Shown here one piece after another: positions 26,529 through 35,759 of a stretch of 59,452 bases of DNA. The stretch spans positions 1 through 59,452 of the forward strand of contig JAAWAR010000032.1 in NCBI GenBank assembly GCA_022792295.1, read 5' to 3'. Every line of letters begins with the position of its first letter. Position 1 is the first letter of the stretch. Source of the DNA: Lachnospiraceae bacterium. Its GTDB lineage: Bacteria > Bacillota > Clostridia > Lachnospirales > Lachnospiraceae. A program made the position numbers and the translations under genes. A model generated the notes under the pieces. It made no database searches. It was not told where the DNA came from and saw only the letters and a list, made by a program, of their open reading frames with translations.

Positions 26529-26544
26529 TGGCACATTTTTTGCT
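26529..26544 (+). promoter_or_regulatory. Sigma-54 (-24/-12) promoter of the permease gene
   Basis: The sequence TGGCACATTTTTTGCT matches the -24/-12 consensus: GG at 26530-26531 and GC at 26542-26543, exactly 12 bp apart. Transcription would start near 26555, giving an 80-nt leader. Confidence 0.85.
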
Positions 26545-26634
26545 ATATATTAAAATGCAGCATTCTTTTACAGGGGAAAGACAAAAGCGATCCCATTCTT
26601 TGTCACAAATACTTACCAGAAAAGAGGAAAAATC

Positions 26635-27927
26635 ATGAGTCCAATGACAATCACGTTACTGATTGGAGTTCTTGTCGTAATCAGTTTTATCTGGAGTAAA
26701 ATTCCTTACGGTCTGACGGCTGTGCTGTGCGCAGTCGCTCTCCAGCTTACGGGTGTACTGTCTTTTAATGAAGCCTGGGGCGGCTTCTCCAATAATACCG
26801 TTTTTCTTTTTGCAGCCATTTTCGTTTTAGGAGCGGGTCTCACCAAAACCAGTTTTCTTGCCAACATCCAGAAGCTGGTTGATGGGCTCGGCGGAAGTGA
26901 AACCAAAATTTCTCTGGCCTGCATTCTCATGGCCGTCGTTTTGGCCGTTTTCATGAATGCAACTTCTGCCACCGCTGCCCTTCTGCCGATGATCACCGCC
27001 ATCAGCGCCGGAAGCCGGATTCCGCGCAGCCGCCTTTTAATGCCGGTCACGGCCGTCGCCGCTATGTGGGTCGGCGTTCTGCCTTTTGGCATGGGCGCCT
27101 CCATTTTCTCCCAAAATAATGCGATCCTCGAGGCGATGGGACAAGCCGGAACCTTCGGTTTTTTCGACAATGCGATTGCCCGTATTCCGATTTTAATCAT
27201 AGCCACTGCGTTTGTCTTTTTCGTCTCCCGTAAGTTTACTCCGTATTACCCCGAAACGGTCACACAGGTGGAAAACACGGTAAAAAAGAGCACCGCAAAG
27301 GACGCCTCTGGGCTGAAGCCCTGGCAGGATAAGCTGGGACTGGCGATCTTTTTCGGCACTGTCCTCTGTATGGCTGCCTCCACATGGACAAAATGGCCGG
27401 TTTATGATGTTGCCGTGATCGGTGCGGCTCTTATGGTGATTTTGGGGATTCTTGATGGAAAAGAAGCCTTTCGGGCCATTGACGTACAGACCATCTGCAT
27501 CTTTGCCGGTATGCTCAGCTATGCAACCGCCCTTTCCGCTACCGGAGCCGGAGAAGCAATCGCGGGCTGGATGCGGACGGCAATGGGAAACACCATGAAT
27601 GTATACGTCGTCTCGGCGCTGTTCTTTTTTGTTCCGTTTCTGATGACACAGGTCATGAACAATATCGCCGTTGACAATCTGCTGCGTCCGCTGGCCGCTG
27701 TCGTATGTGTCGAACTTGGAATGGACCCCCGCGGCCCCATGATCGCCGTCACGGCAGCGGCGTGTCTGGCTGTATGTACGCCCATGGCCTGTGCCCCCAT
27801 GGCACTGATTATGGAACCCGGAAATTATAAATTTACCGATTATCTCAAACACGGCCTCCCAGTGGCGATGGTATTCTTTGCCCTGTACATGGTCTGGATG
27901 CCGCTCATGTTTCCGCCGTTTGGCTGA
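26635..27927 (+). CDS. SLC13/CitMHS-like anion permease
   Basis: This 430-residue membrane protein has about 11 hydrophobic segments. Its SLC13/ArsB-like ion-transporter features include '[20 protein letters not shown]' near 105 and the repeat-related '[20 protein letters not shown]' near 340, the two Asn-containing re-entrant loops of the fold. Substrates of the family are di- or tricarboxylates, sulfate or similar anions. Expression is predicted to depend on sigma-54 and the divergent PrpR-type activator, which suggests inducible uptake of one organic acid. It ends at a strong hairpin shared with the convergent TolC-like gene. Confidence 0.8.
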   Translation: MSPMTITLLIGVLVVISFIWSKIPYGLTAVLCAVALQLTGVLSFNEAWGGFSNNTVFLFAAIFVLGAGLTKTSFLANIQKLVDGLGGSETKISLACILMAVVLAVFMNATSATAALLPMITAISAGSRIPRSRLLMPVTAVAAMWVGVLPFGMGASIFSQNNAILEAMGQAGTFGFFDNAIARIPILIIATAFVFFVSRKFTPYYPETVTQVENTVKKSTAKDASGLKPWQDKLGLAIFFGTVLCMAASTWTKWPVYDVAVIGAALMVILGILDGKEAFRAIDVQTICIFAGMLSYATALSATGAGEAIAGWMRTAMGNTMNVYVVSALFFFVPFLMTQVMNNIAVDNLLRPLAAVVCVELGMDPRGPMIAVTAAACLAVCTPMACAPMALIMEPGNYKFTDYLKHGLPVAMVFFALYMVWMPLMFPPFG

Positions 27928-28010
27928 GGCCAGCGAAGAAACTCTGGACCGGATCCATGCAGGAAGCCGTTGTCTTTTATGATCTGCCTGTAGCCGAAAG
28001 GCGCAAACTT

Positions 28011-28064
28011 AGAAGGAGGCCGAAACGGCGCTGGCGCGTCGCTTCGGCCTCCCGGCTTCTTTTC
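28011..28064. terminator. Bidirectional terminator hairpin
   Basis: GGAGGCCGAA (28015-28024) pairs with TTCGGCCTCC (28043-28052), extended by AGAAG/CTTCT and followed by TTTTCC on the plus strand. It sits between convergent genes. Confidence 0.75.
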
Positions 28065-28066
28065 CT

Positions 28067-29296
28067 CTACTGCGAAAGCTTTAGATTCCCTTTTACTGCC
28101 CAGTCATACGTCTCCATCGCCTGGAACAGCGCCAGATCGGCGGTTTTTATATCGAGTTCTGCGGTCTTATATGCATGAACCTGCTGCTGGTATTCCAGCC
28201 TTCCGATCGTTCCGACCGAATACTTCCGCTCGGCCGTGTCCATCTTGGTCTTCTCTAATTCATATGCTGCAATCGCTGTCTGGTATTCACTCTGCTTTTG
28301 CAGCACCTGGTTATATAAATTTGTCAGCTCCGAGGCAATCTCCGCCGCTTCGTTCTCCAGCGTCCGTGCCATGTTCTGCTGCTCGACAGAACCGTCCGTC
28401 AGCGTCTCATAGCTCAATACATGATAGCGCCTCGTAAGGTTATTATCCACTGCTGCAGCCTTATCAATCTCAGGATTCATGCGGGCAATCCGCGTCAGGT
28501 CGGCACAAGGAACCTTTTTGATCTCCGGCATATCCGTATAGGCCCAGCCAAGCATTGTACAGAGCGACTGCCTTGTCTTCTGAATATTGGATTCGATCGT
28601 AATGCGATTCGCCTGCGTGGACTCGAGGCTCTGTCTCGCTTTCAGCACATCGTTCTGTGTGGCCAGCCCTGCTGCCGCCTGCGTCTGCGTGGAGGCGTAT
28701 ACCAGCTCCAAAAGTTCAATTCCGTTTTCCAGATTCTCTTTCGCAAGGAGAAGCTGCTCATAACCAACCACCGCGCTCTGCGCGCCTGCAATCAGGGCCG
28801 CCCGGGGTGTCTCCACACTCTGAAGCCGCAGCATCTGAGGGGTCATTTGGGTGATACTGTCTGCAGACAAGAGCATCTGCTCCGCCTGCTGGGACATAAC
28901 CTCCGACGCGTACATAAGCTGCGCATAGGCCGCCGCACCCCCATATCCGATCGTGCTTTCAATCGAAGTCGCCTGGTCAAGCATGAAGCTGGCCTGTTCC
29001 GACAGTGAGCCGGAACCCGAAAATACCTGCTCCTTAAGTCGTGCCGCATCCTTTCCTATATTTTCCTTGTTGTCCTGATATGTCTGCCGAAGGTTTTTTA
29101 GTGTTGGGTTATATTCGTCGATCAGCAGTTCAATCTCCTCATACTCCAGTACATTGTCCTTGATCCTTGCCAAGGTCTCTGCGTCATATCTCTGCCCTGG
29201 CTCCGCGATAAATTCATCTGCGTACGCCGTACCGGGAACCGACGCAAGGGAAAGAGAGAGCGCCGCAAGAACTGCGAATTTTCTTTTCATGTTCAT
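28067..29296 (-). CDS. TolC-family-like exported protein (copy 1)
   Basis: This 409-residue protein has a signal peptide (MNMKRKFAVLAALSLSLA, cleavage near AYA-DEF) and two halves of long amphipathic helices rich in Gln, Ala and Glu. This is the repeat pattern of the OEP/TolC family, including the internal 'QNDVLKARQSLESTQANRI' and 'KYSVGTIGRLEYQQQVHAYK' segments that mark each half. In diderms TolC forms the outer-membrane duct; here no outer membrane is evident, so it may act as a surface or wall-spanning coiled-coil. Its ATG overlaps the stop of the upstream paralogue by 4 bp. Confidence 0.8.
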   Translation of the reverse strand: MNMKRKFAVLAALSLSLASVPGTAYADEFIAEPGQRYDAETLARIKDNVLEYEEIELLIDEYNPTLKNLRQTYQDNKENIGKDAARLKEQVFSGSGSLSEQASFMLDQATSIESTIGYGGAAAYAQLMYASEVMSQQAEQMLLSADSITQMTPQMLRLQSVETPRAALIAGAQSAVVGYEQLLLAKENLENGIELLELVYASTQTQAAAGLATQNDVLKARQSLESTQANRITIESNIQKTRQSLCTMLGWAYTDMPEIKKVPCADLTRIARMNPEIDKAAAVDNNLTRRYHVLSYETLTDGSVEQQNMARTLENEAAEIASELTNLYNQVLQKQSEYQTAIAAYELEKTKMDTAERKYSVGTIGRLEYQQQVHAYKTAELDIKTADLALFQAMETYDWAVKGNLKLSQ

Positions 29297-30510
29297 TCTT
29301 GACCTCCGATTTCCATCAGGCCCCTCATGGCCCACTCATACTGCTCGATCGCCGCCGTCAGATCCAGTCCCGCTGCCTCATAATCTGCCTCGCAAGCCAG
29401 AAATGCGGCTTCCGCTGCCAGATACTCCTGACGGCTCGACATACCAAGCGCATTTTTCCGATCAGCAGCCGCCTTATCGGCAACAGCCGCATCAAACTCC
29501 AGACGCGCCGACTGGTATGCTGACTGCTTATAAAGTGCAGCCTGGTAAAGCGCATCCAGATTCATCCGCACCTGATTTTCCTGCTCCTGAATCTTCCTCG
29601 CCTTGGCGACCGCGCCGCCCTGCGCCGTGGAAGCTGTCCGTCTCGTCTCGCTTAACGTGTAATTATTCTCGATCGCCTTGGCGCTGTCCGTGTCCGGATG
29701 GAAACCGGCGAGCTTTTCCTCCTCCGGCTTTGGCACCGTTTCGATCTGCGGATTGGCGTCGTAGCGCCAGCCGAGCATCACAAGGAGATCCTGCTTTCCG
29801 CTCTTTGCAGCCGCCTCGGCCGATGAAAAGGCCGCCTGGGCCGCATTCAGCCCCTCCTCGGCATCTAGCACATCCTCCGCTGCATATAGACCCAGTTCCT
29901 GCTGACGTCTTGCGGACTCGAGTGTGAGCTCAGCAATCTCCAATTTCTTTTCGGCGATCTGGGTCTGCGCCGAGAGCTTTTGATACTCCCGCATCTTCTC
30001 ACAGGCGGAAACCGTCTGCTTCTCCCGCAGGATCCGCAGCTCCCGAATCTGTGAAAGTCCGGCCGCCGATTTACCGTTTGCTGCATCCTCCAACTGCTTC
30101 GCATACCCTCTCAGCGCGCTGACATTCGCCTTATATTCCTTATACTCGGCCGGCGTAAGATCGGGCTTCATCTCCTCGGCATCGTAATGAATCTCCTTCG
30201 CTTCCTCCCGAAGCTCCGCCGCCAAGGACAGCATCTGCTCCTTTGTAAGCCCCATCGAGCCCCCATCCGGGCTGTCATAAAAGCTTGCGAGCTGATTCCG
30301 GAAAGCAATGTTGTACTGCTCGATTAGCCCCGGGATCTCCCAATATTCCAATCTATCATCAGCAAGCTTTGCTAGCGTCTGCGCATCGTACTCCGTCACC
30401 GGCGACTTCACAGCTGCCTGCACCGAAAGGGAGCCCGGATTCAGTGCGGCCGCAAAAAACGCCGTCAGAATAAGCGCCGACGCTTTTGTCTTTATCTTTT
30501 TTCGTTTCAT
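29293..30510 (-). CDS. TolC-family-like exported protein (copy 2)
   Basis: This 405-residue protein has a signal peptide (MKRKKIKTKASALILTAFFA, Ala-rich cleavage region VQA-AVK) and the same two-repeat helical OEP layout as its downstream paralogue, with 'EDVLDAEEGLNAAQAAFSS' and 'KNALGMSSRQEYLAAEAAFL' as the half-repeat signatures. The second ATG (30510) is preferred over 30516 because AGGAGG is 8 nt upstream. It lies 329 bp downstream of the RND pump gene; that gap holds hairpins. The two adjacent paralogues could form a mixed assembly, which is inference. Confidence 0.8.
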   Translation of the reverse strand: MKRKKIKTKASALILTAFFAAALNPGSLSVQAAVKSPVTEYDAQTLAKLADDRLEYWEIPGLIEQYNIAFRNQLASFYDSPDGGSMGLTKEQMLSLAAELREEAKEIHYDAEEMKPDLTPAEYKEYKANVSALRGYAKQLEDAANGKSAAGLSQIRELRILREKQTVSACEKMREYQKLSAQTQIAEKKLEIAELTLESARRQQELGLYAAEDVLDAEEGLNAAQAAFSSAEAAAKSGKQDLLVMLGWRYDANPQIETVPKPEEEKLAGFHPDTDSAKAIENNYTLSETRRTASTAQGGAVAKARKIQEQENQVRMNLDALYQAALYKQSAYQSARLEFDAAVADKAAADRKNALGMSSRQEYLAAEAAFLACEADYEAAGLDLTAAIEQYEWAMRGLMEIGGQE

Positions 30511-30839
30511 TGGCATTTCCTCCTTTTTTAGGATACCCCTTTCGACCCGCAAACGCAATAACATTTCTCTTACGATTTCTTTCGATTCTGTACGGGCGTT
30601 ATGGTTGACAGTTCCCCCTATGGACGCAGCACATATGCCCGCTTTAAATCGCCTGCGGCGGTTCTAAGCGCCAATATCGCCTGCTTAAAGCCGTCTGAAA
30701 CGAAGTGCAGAGAGGCATATGCCTTGGCTCCATATCTGTATCAGCCCGTGACAAATCCGCTAGGTGATTCGTCACGGCACAGGGGCGGCAGCGCGTAACC
30801 CTTCTGCCGCCCCTGCCAAAAGTCCGGTTTGCCCTCTGA
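30511..30839. other. Intergenic region with hairpins and a repeat element
   Basis: No gene is seen. Minus-strand order: hairpin CAGGGGCGGCAG/CTGCCGCCCCTG (30780-30815), hairpin CCGTGAC/GTCACGG (about 30747-30778), then a segment at 30659-30718 that aligns with 39564-39627. No convincing U-tract follows the hairpins, so read-through from the RND gene into the TolC-like genes is possible. Confidence 0.6.
30659..30718 (-). repeat. Intergenic repeat element, copy B
   Basis: On the minus strand, 51 nt at 30659-30709 align without gaps to 39564-39614 at about 73% identity. ATGCCTC precedes and TTAGAACCG ends both copies, and both share CGTTT and CGGCTTT in the middle. Confidence 0.55.
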
Positions 30840-33800
30840 TCAGTCGTAATCTACTACCTTTTTCTTCGGCGTCATGACCTTATAATAGATCGGCAACATG
30901 AGAAGCGCTAAAAGCGTGGAGGCAGTCAGTCCGCCCACATCTACGAGCGCCAGGCCCTGCATCATTTCTCCTGCGTCGCCATAGGCCATTGCCATCGGGA
31001 TCATCGCCACAATCGTTGTCAATGTCGTCATAAGAATCGGACGAAGTCTCGTCGCTCCGGCCTCAATCAACGCCGTATCCAGATCCATCTCGGTCCTGTA
31101 TTGGTTGACCGTATCTACGTAGAGAATCCCGTTGTTTACGACCGTCCCGACCAGCATCAGGAATCCCAGGAGTGTCGGCATGCTGATCGGGCAGTCTGCC
31201 AGCCACAAAAGGCCAAAAGATCCGATTAATGCAAACGGGATTGTCGTCATAACCATGATCGAAAATTTCGGAGACTCAAACTGTGCCGCCATGACGACAA
31301 AAATCAGGAACACGGCGATCCCAATCGCCATTCCCAGAGAACTAAACTCCTCATTCATCATCTCGGTCATGGTATTCTCCTGCATACCGATTGTACTGTT
31401 TAAATACTTATCAACGATCTCCTTCTGATATTTCTGCTTCAGCGCCATCGCGCTTTTCGCGTCTGTGACGCCTTCTGCGCTCTTTAGGTTTCCGCTAATC
31501 GTAACCTGATACTGCTTATCCGTCTTTATGATGCTCTGCGGGCTGTCTTTAAAACCGATCTCTGCAATGTCCATTAACGCCACAGAACCGCCTGTGGCAG
31601 TCGGGAGCACGATTCCCTGCAGCTTGTCGATGCTGTCATATTGACCGCCCGGGTATTCCACCTTTACGCTGATTTCGTCTCCATCCACATTCATCGTAGT
31701 CGCCTCGGCCCCGCTGACCAGCCTGTATACCTGCTGGGCAACCTGCACCGGGGACAGCCCCTCGGCCGCCGCCTTCACCGGATCCACAAAAATCTTGACA
31801 AGCGGCGCATCGTTTTCCAGCGAGGAATGGACATTCGCCGTTTCCGGCTGCGCCCGCAGCTCGTCAACGATCTGATCGGAGACCCGTTTTAGCTCCCCAT
31901 ACTGGGTGCTGACCAGGATGTACTCGATCTCGTCAAAGCCCATCATGGCCATACCGCCCATGGAGCTCTGCGCCTCCAAGGAGACCGCACAGTCCGACCA
32001 TGCCTGCATCTCCTTCTTCCATTCCTTCAGCACTGTGTCTGTCCCGCGGCTCCTTTCATCCCGCAGATACGCCGTCAGCGTCGCGCCTGAGCCGCCCATC
32101 GACATGGACAGACCGCTGCTTCCATAGGAGAGCAGGTAATTCTCCACATCCGGGTCTGCTGCTACGTACTCCTCCGCGCGTTTGTAGACCCGGTCGGCAT
32201 TGTCAATCGTAAGGCCGGGCTGGGTTTCGATCGAAATCGCAATGATCCCAGGGTCGTCCGTGGGCATCAGTTCCATCTTAAGCTGCGTCGCCAGCACAAA
32301 CGACAGCACAAGAAGAAGCACCGAAGTCAGCAAAACCAGCACCTTATGCCGCAAAAACCCCCGCATAATCGAGCGGTACCCTTTCTTTACGGCCTCCAGG
32401 ATCCACTGCGCCGGCGTATTCGTCCTTTCCTTCGGCAGATAGAAGGTGTAGCAGAGCGGCACCAGCGTCATGGCCGATATAAGCGACGCTATCATGCAAA
32501 AGACGATCGTAAAGCCAAGCGGTTTAAACATCTGGCCGCTCATGCCTGCCTGAAACGCTAATGGCAGGAACACAACGCAGGTTGTCGCCGTGGAGCCTAT
32601 GATCGACTGTACCACGACCCGGGTCCCTTCCAGCGCCGCATTCCTTGCCTCGACAAAGCCTTTCCCGCCAGTCGAGCGGAAACAGCTTTCCAGCACGACG
32701 ATTGAGTTGTCTACCATCATACCCACGCCAAGGACCAGGCTGCTCAGCGTAATCACATTTAAGGAAAAGCCCATCAGCTTCATCATGATAAGCGTCGCTA
32801 AAATCGAAATCGGGATCGAGGTGCCTACGATCAGGGAGGCTTTTATGTCCCCAAAGAAGATAAAAATGATAATCATGGAGACGATAACGGCCATCACCAT
32901 GGTCTGCACCACGCTCGTTAAGGAGCTCCGGATCGAATCACTGTTGTCGTTGATGACGATCACCTTTAGATTCGGGTCATCCGCCTGCAGGCCGTTCATG
33001 ACCTTCATAACCTTGTCCGAGACCTCAATGTCTGTGCTGTCCTGGTTCTTTTTAACGCCCACAGAAATCGTATCCACACCGTTGTAGCGGCCGATGGAGT
33101 CCTTCTCCTCAAGCGCGTCATAGATATTGGCAATATCTTCCATATAAATAATATTGCCGTTGCCCATCGTGATCGGAATACTCTTTAAGAGCTCCATCGT
33201 GTCAAAATCCACGCCAGATGTCACAGAGAGCTTCTTTCCCCCGACCCCTGTACTGCCAATCGGCATGGAGAAATCCGCCGAGCCGATCGCACTGACCACC
33301 GCGTTCATATTTAAGTGATACTGATTCAGCTTCTCGGGGATTAATTCCACCCGTATATAGTGCTTTTGTCCGCCGCTGACATCCACATTCGCCACACAGC
33401 TCAGCTTCTCGATCTCCGGGATCACGGTCGCATCGACGTAGTTGTAAAGGTTTTCCACGCTGTCGTTATTGACCGCCAGCGTCAGAGACGCCATGGAGTC
33501 GATGTCCATCTCAATGATCGTCGGCGTATTCACGTCCTCCGGCAGTTCATTCGTCAGCCCGTCGATCTTTTTCTTCAAATCATCGTATGCCTTGTCAATG
33601 TCCTGCCCGTAGTCATACTCTAACAGTACCATGCCGAAGTTTTCTGCCGACATGCTGGTCACACGGTCCACGCCTGAGAGTGTGCCGACTTCATCTTCAA
33701 TCGGCTTGACCACCAGCTCCTCTACATCATCCGGGCTGGCGCCCGGATAGACCGCGCTGATGATAAGCATCGGCATCTCGATATCCGACATCAGCTCCAG

Positions 33801-33899
33801 TTTGGAGGTGAAAACGGAGGTAATGCCAAATACGATCAGGCAGAGCACGGCAAGCAGTGTCGTGACCGGCCTTCTTAAGACCTGTTTTGTCAAACCCAT
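30840..33899 (-). CDS. RND family efflux permease (AcrB/SwrC-like)
   Basis: This 1019-residue pump has the full RND layout: TM1 (about 12-32), a first large external loop with 'AVYPGASPDDVEELVVKPIE', TM2-6, TM7 near 520, a second loop and TM8-12. TM4 reads 'GVGMMVDNSIVVLE', with Asp397-Asn398 where AcrB has two aspartates. Such pumps use the proton gradient to expel lipophilic compounds. It lies 12 bp downstream of its adaptor gene and upstream of two TolC-like genes. Monoderm precedent exists (B. subtilis SwrC), but without TolC. The substrate is unknown. Confidence 0.93.
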   Translation of the reverse strand: MGLTKQVLRRPVTTLLAVLCLIVFGITSVFTSKLELMSDIEMPMLIISAVYPGASPDDVEELVVKPIEDEVGTLSGVDRVTSMSAENFGMVLLEYDYGQDIDKAYDDLKKKIDGLTNELPEDVNTPTIIEMDIDSMASLTLAVNNDSVENLYNYVDATVIPEIEKLSCVANVDVSGGQKHYIRVELIPEKLNQYHLNMNAVVSAIGSADFSMPIGSTGVGGKKLSVTSGVDFDTMELLKSIPITMGNGNIIYMEDIANIYDALEEKDSIGRYNGVDTISVGVKKNQDSTDIEVSDKVMKVMNGLQADDPNLKVIVINDNSDSIRSSLTSVVQTMVMAVIVSMIIIFIFFGDIKASLIVGTSIPISILATLIMMKLMGFSLNVITLSSLVLGVGMMVDNSIVVLESCFRSTGGKGFVEARNAALEGTRVVVQSIIGSTATTCVVFLPLAFQAGMSGQMFKPLGFTIVFCMIASLISAMTLVPLCYTFYLPKERTNTPAQWILEAVKKGYRSIMRGFLRHKVLVLLTSVLLLVLSFVLATQLKMELMPTDDPGIIAISIETQPGLTIDNADRVYKRAEEYVAADPDVENYLLSYGSSGLSMSMGGSGATLTAYLRDERSRGTDTVLKEWKKEMQAWSDCAVSLEAQSSMGGMAMMGFDEIEYILVSTQYGELKRVSDQIVDELRAQPETANVHSSLENDAPLVKIFVDPVKAAAEGLSPVQVAQQVYRLVSGAEATTMNVDGDEISVKVEYPGGQYDSIDKLQGIVLPTATGGSVALMDIAEIGFKDSPQSIIKTDKQYQVTISGNLKSAEGVTDAKSAMALKQKYQKEIVDKYLNSTIGMQENTMTEMMNEEFSSLGMAIGIAVFLIFVVMAAQFESPKFSIMVMTTIPFALIGSFGLLWLADCPISMPTLLGFLMLVGTVVNNGILYVDTVNQYRTEMDLDTALIEAGATRLRPILMTTLTTIVAMIPMAMAYGDAGEMMQGLALVDVGGLTASTLLALLMLPIYYKVMTPKKKVVDYD

Positions 33900-33911
33900 C
33901 TAAAAGCCTCC

Positions 33912-35054
33912 TTACTGTGCGTCCTTTTCTGTCTCTTTTGTTTCTGCATCGGTCTCTGCCGCCTTTGTCTCCTGCGTATTCCTCTCTCCATCCGAAAGGC
34001 GCACCGTGGCACCATCATAGATCTCCTTGCTCCAGGTCACTACGACTTGATCATCCCAGGAAAGTCCGGATCGTACCTCGACCTTATCGGCATCCATGAG
34101 TCCCTGCTCAATCAAGACCTTTTTTGCGCTCTGCGTTGTCTCATCATATGTATACACAAAGGCATCTCCGTTCGCATAGGAGACGCAGTCGACCGGGACC
34201 GTCATCACATTTTCTGCCCTCTGTGCGGTAACATAAAGCTTTACCATCGTTCCGGTCGCCAGCCCTTCTGCCTCAGCCAGGGAAGCCTTGACCTTAAAAA
34301 GGCCCGTCGCTGCATCAATCATCGTCCCGATCTCCGTGATCACTCCCGTATATTCCATGCCGTTCTTCTCGAGCGTAAGGCTGTCTCCGACCGCAAGGCC
34401 TTTTACGACCCGTTCCGTCACCGAAAAGGAAGCGCTTTTGCTTCCCCCGCCTGAAATCATCGCCGCAGCACCGGCACTGGACACCATATCATGAACCTCC
34501 ACATCAAACTGCTCAAGGAGGCCCGCGATCGGCGCCGTCACCGTGCTGTTTTCAAGCTGGATAGAATGGTTCAGCTGAGCCGATTTCAACTGCAGTTTAG
34601 CCTGTGACACGCCGTTTACCGTCGATTCATAGGCCTGGGCCGAAATATCTCCGCTTTCATATAATACCTGCATTCGGTTTAGGCTGGCCTGCGCATCGTT
34701 CAGCGCAAGCTTGGCCTGATCCAGCGTGATTCTCGCCGCGTCGAGCTGTTTGTTGTCAATCCGAAATAGCTTTTGGTTCTTTTCTACATGGTCTCCCTGA
34801 TTTACATAAACCTCCAAAACCTCCCCGGCCCCCTTCGGAATCACATAGACCACATCCGCAGGTTCCACGGTTCCCATAAGTTCTGTACGCAGTTCAATGT
34901 TTCCGGCCTCCGGTACATGAATCTGAACCGCCGGCAGCGGAATCTCCTCAACCGGCTCCTCCGGCTTATTGATTCTCGTATATACCAGGACGCCGAGCGC
35001 TGCCACGGCGCCTAAGCCGACTGCTCCGGCCACGATCTTTCCTAATTTGCTCAT
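33912..35054 (-). CDS. RND efflux adaptor (HlyD/MFP family)
   Basis: This 380-residue adaptor has an N-terminal membrane anchor (about 5-25), a lipoyl-like half near 'IPKGAGEVLEVYVNQGDHV' (about 73-91), a helical hairpin (about 100-165), the second lipoyl half 'TVTAPIAGLLEQFDVEVHD', then beta-barrel and membrane-proximal domains. The C-terminus is an acidic Thr/Glu-rich tail. In three-component pumps it bridges the RND permease and TolC. The gene lies 43 bp after tetR and 12 bp before the RND gene. The helical hairpin is short for reaching across a thick wall. Confidence 0.9.
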   Translation of the reverse strand: MSKLGKIVAGAVGLGAVAALGVLVYTRINKPEEPVEEIPLPAVQIHVPEAGNIELRTELMGTVEPADVVYVIPKGAGEVLEVYVNQGDHVEKNQKLFRIDNKQLDAARITLDQAKLALNDAQASLNRMQVLYESGDISAQAYESTVNGVSQAKLQLKSAQLNHSIQLENSTVTAPIAGLLEQFDVEVHDMVSSAGAAAMISGGGSKSASFSVTERVVKGLAVGDSLTLEKNGMEYTGVITEIGTMIDAATGLFKVKASLAEAEGLATGTMVKLYVTAQRAENVMTVPVDCVSYANGDAFVYTYDETTQSAKKVLIEQGLMDADKVEVRSGLSWDDQVVVTWSKEIYDGATVRLSDGERNTQETKAAETDAETKETEKDAQ

Positions 35055-35097
35055 GTCTCCTCCTTACCTATAGGTCCTTCTGTTACTTTCCTTTGCC

Positions 35098-35721
35098 TCA
35101 CGGCCTTGGACATGCACCATAGCGCAGTATATCCAGCCGTCTTCTATAATTCTTTTCCACCTGCTCGCGCGGAAGCTTATCCGTGAAAAAGAGCTTTAAT
35201 GCATACAAAAGCTCATGTGAACTCATTTCCATCAAATCCTGAAAGCGTTCAAAATCCAGCGGACATTTTGTCTTGTCACACCAGTCGTAAAGCTCCCTTA
35301 GCTGTCGTTCCATTTGTCCGCAGCCCGGCGGCCCCACATCGAGTCCGCGTCTGAAATACTCGGCAAAGGAACTGCTCTTGATCAGATTGCCGATAATCTC
35401 CAAAAAGCCTTCATCTGTCGCTCGGTCAATACTGGCACCCAAAAGCTCGTCAAGCATCTGCCAGACATCGCCCTTGCTCTCTTTCATTTTCTCACTGTAA
35501 AACTGCAGGTGTGCCTTAATCTGGCTTTCGATCAGCCACTCGAGAAGCTCCTCTTTATCCGTAAAGTATGTATAAAAGCTGCCTCTTGATATATCCGCTT
35601 CGCGGATGATTTTGTTAATCGAAGCCGCCTCCGGCAAAACCCGTTTAAATTCATTGAATGCAGCCTTGCGGATCGCCTCCTGTTTTTCCTTAGGCAGCCG
35701 AAAAAATCGTTCTGTCGGCAT
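35098..35721 (-). CDS. TetR family repressor of the efflux operon
   Basis: This 207-residue regulator has an N-terminal TetR HTH (about 8-60, 'ASINKIIREADISRGSFYTY' then 'FTDKEELLEWL') and an unconserved ligand-binding C-terminus. It is the first gene of the RND operon. Two 13-bp palindromes overlap its promoter, as expected for an autorepressor released by a pump substrate. The start follows AGGAAGGG. Confidence 0.92.
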   Translation of the reverse strand: MPTERFFRLPKEKQEAIRKAAFNEFKRVLPEAASINKIIREADISRGSFYTYFTDKEELLEWLIESQIKAHLQFYSEKMKESKGDVWQMLDELLGASIDRATDEGFLEIIGNLIKSSSFAEYFRRGLDVGPPGCGQMERQLRELYDWCDKTKCPLDFERFQDLMEMSSHELLYALKLFFTDKLPREQVEKNYRRRLDILRYGACPRP

Positions 35722-35759
35722 AACAACCCTTCCTTTTCCATAATCTGGCCATATAAAAG

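Noticed and set aside
24240..27927. Propionate (prp) catabolism operon suggested by the PrpR-type sensor
   Set aside because: No prpB, prpC, prpD or prpE homologues are present; only a permease and an MBL-fold protein are adjacent.
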